A stretch of 64,000 nt of DNA, taken from assembly GCF_030219325.1 (NCBI RefSeq), contig NZ_CP126625.1:2654857-2718856 (forward strand), read 5' to 3'. The notes beneath the pieces are model-generated. The model had not been told where the DNA came from and did no database searches. It was given only the letters and a program-made list of their open reading frames with translations. This document shows, in pieces, positions 35,148 to 43,643 of this stretch. The stretch's first letter is position 1, and the number at the start of each line of letters is the position of its first letter. The stretch comes from Geothrix sp. GTDB lineage: Bacteria > Acidobacteriota > Holophagae > Holophagales > Holophagaceae. The translations under genes were made by a program, and so were the position numbers.

Positions 35148-36026
35148 TCACTCCGCCTTGGGCTGCTTCAGGTTGATGCCCAGCTGGCCGGCCTTCTGGA
35201 GGGCGATGCGCTCGAGCATGCCGCCGCGATCCTCGCGGAAGGCGATGTCGCGCTGCCCCCAGCCCACCACGGGGTAGTCCTTGCGGAGGGGGTGGCCTTC
35301 CCAGTCCTCGGGGCAGAGGATGCGGGTCATGTCGGGGTGGTTGGCGAAGCGGATGCCGAGCATGTCGTAGATCTCGCGTTCCATCCAGTTGGCGCTGGGA
35401 TAGACGGCGCAGGCGCTCTCGGGGCTGAACCCCTCGGGTACCAGGATGCGGAGGCGGAGGCGCTTCCGGCGGCTGATGCTGGTCAGGTGGTAGACCACGC
35501 TGAAGGCGAAGCCGGTGGCCGCCGGGTAGTGCGTGGCGGTCTGGTCGGCGAGCATCTCGTAGTTCAGCGCGATGTCCTGCCGGCAGAGCTGGAGGGCTTC
35601 GAGGATCGCATCCTTGGAGACCTGGCAGGTGAGCTCGCCGGCCTGCTCGAAGATCTCCTCGACCTTGCCGCCCAGGCGCTCCTGCAGGCGGTGCAGGTCA
35701 TCATCCTTGGCCTCCTGGGGCCAGGGGGTCTTCATGTCGTTGTCATCCTTGCGCGGCACCGGGCGGACGGGGGGCTTGGGGGCCTCCTTGCCTTCCCCCT
35801 CGGCCTTGGCCTTGGCGGTCTCGAAGTCCGCCAGCATCTTCTGCCACTTGGCCTCGTCGGCGGCGGCGGCCGCCTTCACCTCGGCCTCGTAGGTCTTCAG
35901 GCTGGGCAGGGGCACGGTCTTCGGCAGGACGACCTGGCGCTGGGGGGACGCGGCGTAGTCATAGACATAGGGACCGGCCGGCGCTTCCGGAGTCTCCGGC
36001 GGCTGGGGGAGGGTCTCGTCCGACAT
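35148..36026 (-). CDS. nuoC: Complex I subunit NuoC with long N-terminal extension
   Basis: A 292-residue 30-kDa-type subunit. The conserved domain is the C-terminal half: FSVVYHLTSISRRKRLRLRI, SANWMEREIYDMLGIRFANH and the Prosite-like ILCPEDWEGHPLRKDYPV. Residues 1 to about 115 are an Ala/Lys/Glu/Pro-rich, low-complexity extension not needed in typical NuoC (150-220 residues). ATG 36026 overlaps the nuoB stop (ATGA), so the extension is genuinely in the gene. Confidence 0.94.
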   Translation of the reverse strand: MSDETLPQPPETPEAPAGPYVYDYAASPQRQVVLPKTVPLPSLKTYEAEVKAAAAADEAKWQKMLADFETAKAKAEGEGKEAPKPPVRPVPRKDDNDMKTPWPQEAKDDDLHRLQERLGGKVEEIFEQAGELTCQVSKDAILEALQLCRQDIALNYEMLADQTATHYPAATGFAFSVVYHLTSISRRKRLRLRILVPEGFSPESACAVYPSANWMEREIYDMLGIRFANHPDMTRILCPEDWEGHPLRKDYPVVGWGQRDIAFREDRGGMLERIALQKAGQLGINLKQPKAE

Positions 36027-36535
36027 CAGCCCACCTCCTCGAAGATGTCCTTGTACCGGTCGGCCAGGCTGCTGGTCATGATCTTGTCCTGCAGCTTCAT
36101 GAAGCCGTAGATGAGGGATTCGGGACGGGGCGGGCAGCCGGGGATGAAGACGTCCACGGGGATGATCTTGTCCACGCCCTGGATGGTGTGGTACGAGTCG
36201 AAGGGCCCCCCCGCCGTGGCGCAGGAGCCCATGGCGATCACCCACTTGGGCTCAGGCATCTGGTCGTAGAGCGTCTTGATCACGGGCGCCATCTTGTAGG
36301 TGACCGTGCCGGCGATGATCATCAGGTCGGCCTGGCGGGGCGTGGCCCGGAAGATGCCGGCGCCGAAGCGGTCGAAGTCGAAGCGGCTGGCGCCCGCGGC
36401 CATCATCTCGATGGCGCAGCAGGCCAGACCGAAGGTCACGGGCCACACGCTGGTGGCGCGGGACCAGTTCATGACCTTCTCCACCTTGGTGGTGATGAGG
36501 ATGTGTTCAAGGGTGGAAGGCTGGTTCATGCTCAT
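36026..36535 (-). CDS. nuoB: Complex I subunit NuoB (cluster N2)
   Basis: A 169-residue subunit holding the terminal [4Fe-4S] cluster N2. Its ligands are visible as the tandem Cys pair in [11 protein letters not shown], then GSCATAGG and [11 protein letters not shown] 36535 was chosen because it overlaps the nuoA stop (ATGA); ATG codons at 36541 and 36529 are alternatives. Confidence 0.96.
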   Translation of the reverse strand: MSMNQPSTLEHILITTKVEKVMNWSRATSVWPVTFGLACCAIEMMAAGASRFDFDRFGAGIFRATPRQADLMIIAGTVTYKMAPVIKTLYDQMPEPKWVIAMGSCATAGGPFDSYHTIQGVDKIIPVDVFIPGCPPRPESLIYGFMKLQDKIMTSSLADRYKDIFEEVG

Positions 36536-36885
36536 TCCCATGTGAGGGCTCCCTTGGACCAGATGTAGCCATACCCGAACAGCAGCAGGAAGAGGAACAG
36601 CCCCAGCTCGATGGCGCCGAACAGGGCCAGTTCCTTCATCTGGATGGCCCAGGGCATCAAGAAGACCGTTTCCACGTCGAACACGAGGAACATCACGGCC
36701 ACCAGGTAGTAGCGCACGGAGAATTTCTCCCGCGCCTCACTGGTCGTGGTGATGCCGCACTCGTAGGACGAATATTTCGCCGCGCTGGGCCAGCTGGGGC
36801 GCAGCAGCCACGACAAATTCCAGATGATGATCGGCAGGGCCACTGCTACCAGGATCAGCAGCAGGATGGACGCGTACCCGCGCAT
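36532..36885 (-). CDS. nuoA: Complex I subunit NuoA
   Basis: A 117-residue three-helix subunit, first in the operon. It has the loop KYSSYECGI, the segment [20 protein letters not shown] with its conserved acidic residues, and a last helix ending GYGYIW. GGAGG precedes ATG 36885, which was preferred to a longer GTG/ATG start with no ribosome site. Confidence 0.96.
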   Translation of the reverse strand: MRGYASILLLILVAVALPIIIWNLSWLLRPSWPSAAKYSSYECGITTTSEAREKFSVRYYLVAVMFLVFDVETVFLMPWAIQMKELALFGAIELGLFLFLLLFGYGYIWSKGALTWE

Positions 36886-36904
36886 GGAGCCTCCAGGACA
36901 GGTC

Positions 36905-36934
36905 ATTGTGGAGTGCCGGTCCCGCGCAGGTCAA
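36905..36934 (-). promoter_or_regulatory. Candidate promoter of the nuo operon
   Basis: On the minus strand TTGACC (36934-36929) and CACAAT (36910-36905) are 18 bases apart, about 20 bases before the nuoA start codon. It is the best sigma-70-like match in the divergent gap to the gspE-like gene. Confidence 0.4.
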
Positions 36935-37019
36935 CGCTGGAAGCCGATCCTCGCATCCTTTGTGACCCATGTCCGATTCTGGCCACTCGGTCGATTGCCG
37001 CTTCCGCTAGGATGCTTCC

Positions 37020-38651
37020 ATGTCCACATCAAACCCCCCGGTTCCTTCGGATGCCGTCGCCACGGGCGATCAGACCATGACCGACTTCAGGCCCGCCAAG
37101 GAGCTCTACCCGACCCTGGACCTCACGCGGGAGCCGGTGGATTTCGCCCTGTTCCAGGCCCTGCCGCTGGACTTGATGTTCAAGCACCATTTCGTGCCGG
37201 TGCAGGAGCGGGAGGGCGTTCTGTGGCTGGCCATGGCCGATCCCCTGGACATCCCCACCCAGGACATGCTCCGCCTGCAGCTCAAGCGCCCCCTCCGGTT
37301 TGCCGGCGCACCCCTGGCCCAGATCCAGGAGGTGCTCAAGAAGTCCGAGAGCGGCCAGAAGGTCATGGACGAGGCCGGCGAGGCCCTCAAGGTCCAGGTG
37401 CTCCACGAGGAGGACTGGGACGACGAGGTGCTCGACCTGGAGCGGCTGACTGACAAGGACGAGGCCCCCATCGTCCGCCTCGTGGACACCACCATCTTCA
37501 ACGCCCTCCAGCGGCGTGCCTCTGACATCCACCTGGAGACCATGTCCACGGGCTTCCAGATCAAATACCGCATCGACGGCAGCCTCTACCCCGCCGCCGA
37601 CCCCATCGACCGGCGCTTCGCCTCGCCCATCATCAGCCGCGTCAAGGTGATGTCCGAGCTGGACATCGCCGAGAAGCGCAAGCCCCAGGACGGTCGCTTC
37701 AAGCTCAAGGTGCGGGGCCGGGCCATCGACTTCCGCGTGAGCATCATGCCCACGATCCACGGCGAGGACGCGGTCATCCGCATCCTGGACAAGGAGAACC
37801 TCACCGAGGAGTTCCAGTCCCTCTCGCTGGAGATCCTCGGTTTCTCCGACCACGAACTGAAGCGCCTGCGCCGCTTCTCCCGCGAGCCCTACGGCATGTT
37901 CCTGGTGACCGGTCCCACGGGCTCCGGCAAGACCACCACCCTCTATGCCGTCCTCAGCGAGATCAAGTCGCCCGAGGACAAGATCATCACCATCGAGGAT
38001 CCCGTCGAATACCAGCTCGAGGGCGTCACCCAGATCCCCGTGAACGAGAAGAAGGGCCTCACCTTCGCCCTGGGGCTACGCTCCATCCTGCGCCACGATC
38101 CCGACAAGATCCTCGTGGGCGAAATCCGCGATCCCGAGACGGCGCAGATCGCCATCCAGTCGGCCCTCACGGGCCACCTGGTCTTCACCACCGTCCACGC
38201 CAACAACGTGCTGGACGTGCTGGGCCGCTTCCAGCACATGGGCGTCGAGGTCTACAACTTCGTGTCCTCCCTCAACTGCATCCTGGCCCAGCGCCTCATC
38301 CGCGTCCTCTGCCCCAAGTGCAAGCGCCCCGCCCCGATCCCGACCCCCCAGGAACTCGAGGAGAACGGGGTGGATGAAGCCTGGCTGCGGAGCGCCACCC
38401 TCTTCGACCGGGTGGGCTGCGTGGACTGCCACGGCACCGGCTTCCGCGGCCGGCAGGCCATCATCGAGTTCATGGGCCTCAACGACGAGATCCGCGAGCT
38501 GCTCATCCAGCGCGCCCCGGTCCGCGAGGTGAAGGCCGCCGCCCGCCGGGGCGGCATGCAGTTCCTCCGGGAGAGCGCCATCGAGAAGGTGCGCATGGGG
38601 ATCACGACCTTCGTCGAGATCAACAAGGTCACCTTCCGGGAAGGCGCCTAA
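37020..38651 (+). CDS. GspE/PilB-family secretion or pilus assembly ATPase
   Basis: A 543-residue hexameric traffic ATPase. After a degenerate N-terminal domain come the N2 segment RRASDIHLE and Walker A GPTGSGKTTTLYA near 299. The Asp box IEDPVEY, Walker B ILVGEIRDPETA and His box LTGHLVFTTVHANN follow. A zinc tetracysteine lies in CPKC...CVDC near 417-460. It closely resembles GspE of type II secretion. No gsp or pil partner genes adjoin it; it is divergent from the nuo operon and ends overlapping the convergent ABC exporter. Confidence 0.9.
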   Translation: MSTSNPPVPSDAVATGDQTMTDFRPAKELYPTLDLTREPVDFALFQALPLDLMFKHHFVPVQEREGVLWLAMADPLDIPTQDMLRLQLKRPLRFAGAPLAQIQEVLKKSESGQKVMDEAGEALKVQVLHEEDWDDEVLDLERLTDKDEAPIVRLVDTTIFNALQRRASDIHLETMSTGFQIKYRIDGSLYPAADPIDRRFASPIISRVKVMSELDIAEKRKPQDGRFKLKVRGRAIDFRVSIMPTIHGEDAVIRILDKENLTEEFQSLSLEILGFSDHELKRLRRFSREPYGMFLVTGPTGSGKTTTLYAVLSEIKSPEDKIITIEDPVEYQLEGVTQIPVNEKKGLTFALGLRSILRHDPDKILVGEIRDPETAQIAIQSALTGHLVFTTVHANNVLDVLGRFQHMGVEVYNFVSSLNCILAQRLIRVLCPKCKRPAPIPTPQELEENGVDEAWLRSATLFDRVGCVDCHGTGFRGRQAIIEFMGLNDEIRELLIQRAPVREVKAAARRGGMQFLRESAIEKVRMGITTFVEINKVTFREGA

Positions 38652-40399
38652 GCCCCGCGGACCAGCTCCCGCTCAAGGCTCTGCAGCCGCTTGAGGCGGG
38701 CGAACAGGCCGGGCTGGGCGGCCAGGGCCTCCGGATCGCCCACCTGGATCATCCGGCCCTCCTCCAGCACCAGCACCCGGGCGCAGCTCTCGGCCACGAA
38801 GACGCGGTGGGTGGCGAGGACCAGGGTCGAGGTGCCCAGGAAGCCCCGGAGGTTCTCCAGGATGCGGCTTTCGGTCTCGGCATCCACCGCGGACAGCGCA
38901 TCGTCCAGCAACAGGAGGCGCGGGCGGCGGAGGAGGGCCCGGGCCAACGCCGTGCGCTGACGCTCGCCGCCGCTGAGGATCACGCCCCGCTCTCCCACGA
39001 TGGTGTCGAGTCCGTCGGGCAGCCGGCGGATCAGTTCGTCCATGGCCACCACCCGGGCAATCTCCCAGATCTCGTCTTCCGTGGCATCGGGCCGCCCCAT
39101 GGCCAGGTTCATGCGCAGGGTGTCCGAGAACAGGAAGGCCTCCTGGGGCACCCAGCCCAGCCCCGCCCAGTGCCGGCGCAGGGTCCGGTCGGACAGGGGT
39201 TCCCCGTCCACCAGCATGCGTCCCGACTGGGGCTCCCGCAGGCCCGCCAGCACCTGGAGCAGTAGGGTCTTGCCCGAGCCGATGCCACCCACCACCGCCA
39301 GGCTGTCGCCGGGGGCCAGGGTGAGGTCCAGGGGGCCGAGGCCGCGACCGGTCTCGAAGCGGTGCGTCACCGCCTCGAGCTGCAGCGAAGCCGGAACCTC
39401 TGGAAGGGCGATGACTTCAGCCGGCGGCAGCGAAGCCTCCGGGCTGTGCAGCAGCTGGTCCAGTCGCTCCTGCCCGGCCTTGGCCCGCTGGAACAGGTTC
39501 GCCGACCAGCCCAGGCTCATCATGGGCCAGGCGAGCGCCACCAGAAAGCCGGTGAAGGCCGTGAGGTCGCCCAGGCTCAGCACCCCCTTCACCACCAGGC
39601 TGCCCCCGTAGGCCACCAGCACCAGGGCGGACATCCCGCCGATGAGGGCCGACAAGGGCGCATAGGCGCTGAAGATCACCGATTGCTTCATGCTGAGCAT
39701 GGCGTGGCGGCGGCTGAGGGCTCCGAACTGGGCCACCCGGGCCTCTTCCAGCCCGAAGGCCTGCACCACCCGCTCGCCGCTGATGGTCTCGTGGCTGAAG
39801 GTCGTCAGGGCCGAGAAGGCCAGCTGCAGCTTCTGCTGCACCATGTGGCTCCACTTCCCGATGATGTAGAAGCCCAGGGCCAGGAAACAGAACGGGAACA
39901 TGACGGCCAGGGTGAGCCGCCAGCTGGTGTGGAACATCAGTCCCAGCGTCACCGGCAGGATGGACAGCACCTGGAGGAAGCTCATGAGGCCCGGGCCCGT
40001 GGCCATGCGGACCGTGCCCACGTCGTCGCCCACCCGCGACATGAGGTCGCCCACCCGCTGCCGCTCGTAGAAGGCGAAGGGGCGGGCCAGGAGGAAGCTG
40101 TAGAGGGATTCCCGCTGCTCCCGCTCCACCTCGCGGCTGAGACCGATGAGGGTGTTCCGCATGAGGTACCGGCCGATGCCCGCCGCGGCCGTGAAGCCCA
40201 GCATCCAGGCCAGGAAGACCCGGGAGCCATGCCAATCGCCGCGCTCCAGGGCATTGACGGCCCGGCCGGACCAGTAGGGCACCACCGAAGCCGCCACGCT
40301 GCACCAGACTGTGGCCGCCAGGCCCCAGTAGAGGGTGCGCCGGTGACGCGCCATGAGGGGCCACCACCACCAGAGCTTCGAGTTCGAAAGATCCGCCAA
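38648..40399 (-). CDS. ABC exporter, fused membrane and ATPase domains (MdlA-like)
   Basis: A 583-residue half-transporter. Six membrane helices span about 1-310, then an ATPase domain. Walker A is GGIGSGKTLLL, the Q-loop is WVPQEAFLF, the signature is LSGGERQR and Walker B is LLLLDDALSAVD. The residue after the Walker B Asp is Asp, not the usual catalytic Glu, as in one member of heterodimeric exporters such as MdlA. No partner gene adjoins it. The start is TTG at 40399 with GGAGG five bases upstream. Substrate unknown, possibly lipid or drug. Confidence 0.87.
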   Translation of the reverse strand: MADLSNSKLWWWWPLMARHRRTLYWGLAATVWCSVAASVVPYWSGRAVNALERGDWHGSRVFLAWMLGFTAAAGIGRYLMRNTLIGLSREVEREQRESLYSFLLARPFAFYERQRVGDLMSRVGDDVGTVRMATGPGLMSFLQVLSILPVTLGLMFHTSWRLTLAVMFPFCFLALGFYIIGKWSHMVQQKLQLAFSALTTFSHETISGERVVQAFGLEEARVAQFGALSRRHAMLSMKQSVIFSAYAPLSALIGGMSALVLVAYGGSLVVKGVLSLGDLTAFTGFLVALAWPMMSLGWSANLFQRAKAGQERLDQLLHSPEASLPPAEVIALPEVPASLQLEAVTHRFETGRGLGPLDLTLAPGDSLAVVGGIGSGKTLLLQVLAGLREPQSGRMLVDGEPLSDRTLRRHWAGLGWVPQEAFLFSDTLRMNLAMGRPDATEDEIWEIARVVAMDELIRRLPDGLDTIVGERGVILSGGERQRTALARALLRRPRLLLLDDALSAVDAETESRILENLRGFLGTSTLVLATHRVFVAESCARVLVLEEGRMIQVGDPEALAAQPGLFARLKRLQSLERELVRGA

Positions 40400-40593
40400 G
40401 CGGGCCTCCAGACAATCAGAGTAGCAACACCAATCGCCCCTGGCAGCCCTTCCTGGCGGCGCATCCCGTCTGGGCCCATCGCGGGGCGTTCGAATCCCTG
40501 GACCGGCCCTTGGCGCCAGGATGAGCTTTTCTCGTGACCGCCACCCGGCGCATCCTAGAGGGAATCCCCGGATGCCCCATGCGCCGCCTGCGA
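40400..40593. other. Gap left of the fold-back element
   Basis: Between the ABC exporter start and the repeat element. No RNA gene or clear promoter was seen. An ATG at 40579 opens a short basic peptide, MRRLRR, just before the element; it may be the displaced n-region of the downstream signal peptide. Confidence 0.4.
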
Positions 40594-40907
40594 AGAGTGC
40601 CTAACAGAACCCCGACGAGGCCGCGAGAAAGCCAGGTGGGATGCACCGCAGGTATCAGTTCGTCTCGCGTATCGCCGCAGGCGATACCGAGAGGGAAGGG
40701 CCCGCAGGGCGATGCGGGACATCGTTCAAGGGCCCTGACGCCGCGGGGCGCCCACCTGGCTTTCTCCCTCCGGGCGAGGGCCGGCGGGCGTCGCGATGCA
40801 GCGTCACGCTCGTCGCGCGTAGTACCCGCTACGCGTCTCCTCGCATTCCTCGCCTCGCTCGCCCGGCGGCCCTCGCGCGACCCCGTGGGGGTTTTGTTAG
40901 GCACTCT
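40594..40907. repeat. 314-bp fold-back repeat element with terminal inverted repeats
   Basis: The ends are 20-bp inverted repeats matching at 19 positions (AGAGTGCCTAACAGAACCCC at 40594-40613; partner at 40888-40907). They extend imperfectly to about 34 bp. Inside is a perfect 15-bp pair (40626-40640 with 40751-40765) enclosing two hairpins: 40669-40687, with an 8-bp stem and GCA loop, and 40697-40736. A second domain is closed by a perfect 8-bp pair (40771-40778 with 40858-40865) and contains a 7-bp hairpin at 40816-40835. This gives an outer stem with two inner domains. No transposase is encoded. A MITE-like element or structured RNA is likely; no second copy was noticed in the window. Confidence 0.75.
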
Positions 40908-40908
40908 A

Positions 40909-42264
40909 ATGGCCCTCTGTCTGATCCTCCCCCTGGGCCTGGCCCCACTCCCCCTGGCGGCCCAGGTGGTGGAGGAGTCCCTGGCCCGGGACCCCGGGCC
41001 CCTCGACTTCATCCAGGGGGACAGCTACGAGCAGTGGATCCTCCAGTCCCTCGCGGGGGACGCCCTGGTCGGTCTGGGGGCCGATGGCCGGGTGGTGCCC
41101 CGCCTCGCCTCAAGTTGGAAAACCCTGAAGGACGGGGCGATCCTCTTCACCCTCCGCAAGGATGCCCGCTACCCCGACGGAGCCGGCGTCAGCGCCGAGG
41201 ACGTGGTCTGGACCATCCGGGAGCTGCTGCGCCATCCCCAGGCCAGCCCCACCAAGCGCGCAATCCTTGAGGGGGCGGAGGTGGGCGTGGACCAGGGCCG
41301 CCCCTGGATCCGCTCCCGGAAACCCGCAGGCCGCCTCCTCATGGAGCTGGCCCGCGTGCCCATCGCCCAGCAGGGGCACCCGGACCGCGGCTCCGGCCCC
41401 TTCGCCTTCCGCAAGGAACCCGGTGCCTGGACCTTCACGCGCCGGGACCATTTCCTGAAGCCCCGCATCGACGGCATCCGGTTCCGGCTGCTGCCCGATG
41501 CGGCCGCGGTGATGACCGCCCTCCAGAAGGGCTGGCTCCACATCGGCGCCCCCGCCATGCGGCGCCAGACCGAGGTCCCACCCACCCACCGCCTGCTGAC
41601 GCAGCCCATGCACGCCCAGCTGGTGGTCTGGAGCCGCGTCGGGGTGGGGCCGCTCCAGCTGCTGGAGCGCTGGCGCAAGGATGCCTTCCCACCCCAGCTC
41701 CTGGGCCAGAATGCCCACCCCAGCCGCGGCCTCTGGCCCGAGACCCTCGGCTTCGAGGTCCAGGCCATCGACTCGGGAACGCCCGCACCCCGGGGGCCCG
41801 GTACCCTGCGGCTGCACTATTCGGCGGGGGATGAATCCATCGAGAGGCTCCTGCTCGCGCTCCGGGAGCGGGCCCGCATGGACGGTTTCGACCTGCAGCT
41901 GCTTCCCATCGAGCAGGGCCTCCTGGCCGATCGCCTCCAGAAGGGGGACTTCCAGCTCGCCTGTTCCATGGTGGTCTTCGATCCCCACCCCTGGGCGGTG
42001 CTGGAGTACCTGGAGCCCCATGGGCCCATGAACTTCACGGGCTGGAAGCACCCCCGGCTGGCGGAGTTCACCGCCCGCCTCCAGCAGCCCGGCGACATCG
42101 ACTGGCGCAACCTCCAGTCCCTCTGGGCCAGGAGCCCCGCCGCCCTGCCCCTGCTGGATTTCCGGAGCGTGATCTGGGTGGACCGGAACCTCCAGGTGGA
42201 GCCCAGTCCCATGGGCCTCTACCTGCACACGCCGGGAGCCGCCGGCTGGCGCTGGAGCCAGTGA
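40909..42264 (+). CDS. Oligopeptide-type ABC substrate-binding protein (family 5)
   Basis: A 451-residue exported binding protein. Residues 1-19 are a signal segment (MALCLILPLGLAPLPLAAQ) with no positive n-region. The mature part shows the family-5 pattern: DSYEQWILQSLAGDALVGLG, VVPRLASSWKTLKDG, ILFTLRKDARYPDGAGVSAE, and a C-terminal substrate domain. The ATG starts one base after a repeat element and lacks a Shine-Dalgarno sequence. The frame stays open upstream through the element to ATG 40579 (MRRLRR), suggesting the element split the 5' end. Two permease genes follow in overlap. Confidence 0.8.
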   Translation: MALCLILPLGLAPLPLAAQVVEESLARDPGPLDFIQGDSYEQWILQSLAGDALVGLGADGRVVPRLASSWKTLKDGAILFTLRKDARYPDGAGVSAEDVVWTIRELLRHPQASPTKRAILEGAEVGVDQGRPWIRSRKPAGRLLMELARVPIAQQGHPDRGSGPFAFRKEPGAWTFTRRDHFLKPRIDGIRFRLLPDAAAVMTALQKGWLHIGAPAMRRQTEVPPTHRLLTQPMHAQLVVWSRVGVGPLQLLERWRKDAFPPQLLGQNAHPSRGLWPETLGFEVQAIDSGTPAPRGPGTLRLHYSAGDESIERLLLALRERARMDGFDLQLLPIEQGLLADRLQKGDFQLACSMVVFDPHPWAVLEYLEPHGPMNFTGWKHPRLAEFTARLQQPGDIDWRNLQSLWARSPAALPLLDFRSVIWVDRNLQVEPSPMGLYLHTPGAAGWRWSQ

Positions 42265-42905
42265 TGGCCAGGACCGCCCCGGGCCTGGCCGTTTGGGGCC
42301 TGGGGCTGCTGCTGGCCCTGGGCCTGCCTGGCTCCATCTGGAGGCAGGCCGCCCCTCCGGGTTTTCCCATGGCCGCCGTGGGCCCGGCGCTCCTGGCCGT
42401 CGGCGCGCTGGCGCTGCTGGCCCCCCTGCTGGCCTGGCGAGGCGGTCCCGGCCTGGCTTCCCGCCGCTCCCTGGCCCTGCTGGAAGCCCCACCCGATCTG
42501 CTCTGGGCCGGACTCCTCCTCGCCCTGTGGCCCGCGGCCTGGGGGCCTCCGGGCCTCTGGGGTTGGTTGCTGGCCTTCCTCGCAGCCTCCCTGCCCGGGG
42601 AGGTCCGCTGGCTGGCCCAGGCCATGCCGTCGGAGCATCCCTTCCCGGAGGCCTGGGGCCGGGCCGCCGTGAACCGTGTGCGCGGGCTGGTCCTGCTGCG
42701 TCTCTGGGGGCGTTGGACTGCCGCCCGGCTACCGGTCTGGCTGACGGCGACCCTGGTGCTGGAACGGATCCTGGGCGTGCCCGGTCTGGGCACGGACTGG
42801 ATGACCCGGATCGCGGTACGGGACCGCGCCGGCCTCAGCTGCTGGGTCCTGGCCCTGGCCCTGCTCTGGGCGCTCTCGCAGAGACTGGAAAAGGAGATGG
42901 CATGA
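42264..42905 (+). CDS. ABC importer permease, DppB-like, short
   Basis: A 213-residue protein with about five hydrophobic helices. The C-terminal LERILGVPGLGTDWMTRIAVRD matches the conserved end of DppB/OppB permeases (E-x-x-F/L-x-x-PGLG-x6-A-x-x-x-RD). Normal homologues are about 300-340 residues, so the N-terminal part is reduced. ATG 42264 overlaps the binding-protein stop (TGATG) and its own stop overlaps the next ATG, indicating coupled translation. Confidence 0.72.
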   Translation: MARTAPGLAVWGLGLLLALGLPGSIWRQAAPPGFPMAAVGPALLAVGALALLAPLLAWRGGPGLASRRSLALLEAPPDLLWAGLLLALWPAAWGPPGLWGWLLAFLAASLPGEVRWLAQAMPSEHPFPEAWGRAAVNRVRGLVLLRLWGRWTAARLPVWLTATLVLERILGVPGLGTDWMTRIAVRDRAGLSCWVLALALLWALSQRLEKEMA

Positions 42906-43618
42906 GGTGGCGCCTCGCCTTCCTCGGGGCCCTGCTGCTCCCGGACCTGGCTCTGGCCCCCTTCCAGGGTGGCCTGGCCTCGACCCTCAGGCACCCGCTC
43001 GGCACCGACGACCTGGGCCGCGACGCCCTCCTCCGCCTGCTGCTGGCCTCGGCCCGCAGCCTCGGTTTTGCAAGCGCCTGCGCCCTGTTGGCCCTGGCCG
43101 CGGGCCTGCTGCTCGCCTGGCGGGGCCGGCGCCTGCTCGGCGCCTGGTCTGCCCTGCGCAGCCTCCCCCCCCTGCTCTTCCTGCTGCCCCTCGCCGCAGC
43201 CCTGGGTGGACTGCCCGCGCTGCCCCTCGGTCTGCTGCTCGGCTTCATGATCGCCCCCCACCTGGAGCCGCCCCTGCGCGCCCGGCTGGAACAGTTCCAG
43301 AATTCCCCGGCCTGGGCCGCCGAGCGCACCCTGGGCGCACCCTGGCCATCCATCCTCCGCCGCTGGTCCCCCTGGGCCTGGCAGCAGGTCGTTACGCTCT
43401 TCCCGAGTGCCTGGCTGTCGGCCTTGTGGGGCGAGGCCACCCTGACGGCCCTGGGGCTCGGCCCCGGTCCCGGCCAGGACAGCCTGGGCCGCCTGCTGGC
43501 CGAAGAACTGCCCCGGCTCGGCTCGGATCCGTCGCCGCTGGGCTGGGCGGCCCTGACCGCCGTGCTCGGCCTGGCCTGGGCCTCGGCACCGGGCGGCAGG
43601 CCCCATGGCGCGAGTTGA
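42902..43618 (+). CDS. ABC importer permease, DppC-like, short
   Basis: A 238-residue membrane protein. HPLGTDDLGRDALLRLLLASARSL near residue 32 is the classic DppC/OppC entry motif (HPLGTDxxGRDxxSRxxxGxRxSL). A permease core follows, ending in ATLTALGLGPGPGQDSLGRLL, which corresponds to SFLGLG. It is shorter than typical DppC. No ATPase gene follows; the next gene is a peroxiredoxin, so nucleotide-binding subunits must come from elsewhere. Confidence 0.8.
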   Translation: MRWRLAFLGALLLPDLALAPFQGGLASTLRHPLGTDDLGRDALLRLLLASARSLGFASACALLALAAGLLLAWRGRRLLGAWSALRSLPPLLFLLPLAAALGGLPALPLGLLLGFMIAPHLEPPLRARLEQFQNSPAWAAERTLGAPWPSILRRWSPWAWQQVVTLFPSAWLSALWGEATLTALGLGPGPGQDSLGRLLAEELPRLGSDPSPLGWAALTAVLGLAWASAPGGRPHGAS

Positions 43619-43643
43619 CCCGCCACTGCGCTACCCTGGCCCC

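Noticed and set aside
40484-40500. GTTCGAATCCC resembles a tRNA T-arm
   Set aside because: The flanking bases cannot pair as a T-stem and no acceptor, D or anticodon arms are found around it.
40594-40907. GAGTGC and GCACTC in the element ends recall CIRCE arms
   Set aside because: The arms are about 270 bases apart and in inverted order relative to CIRCE, and they continue into unrelated sequence.
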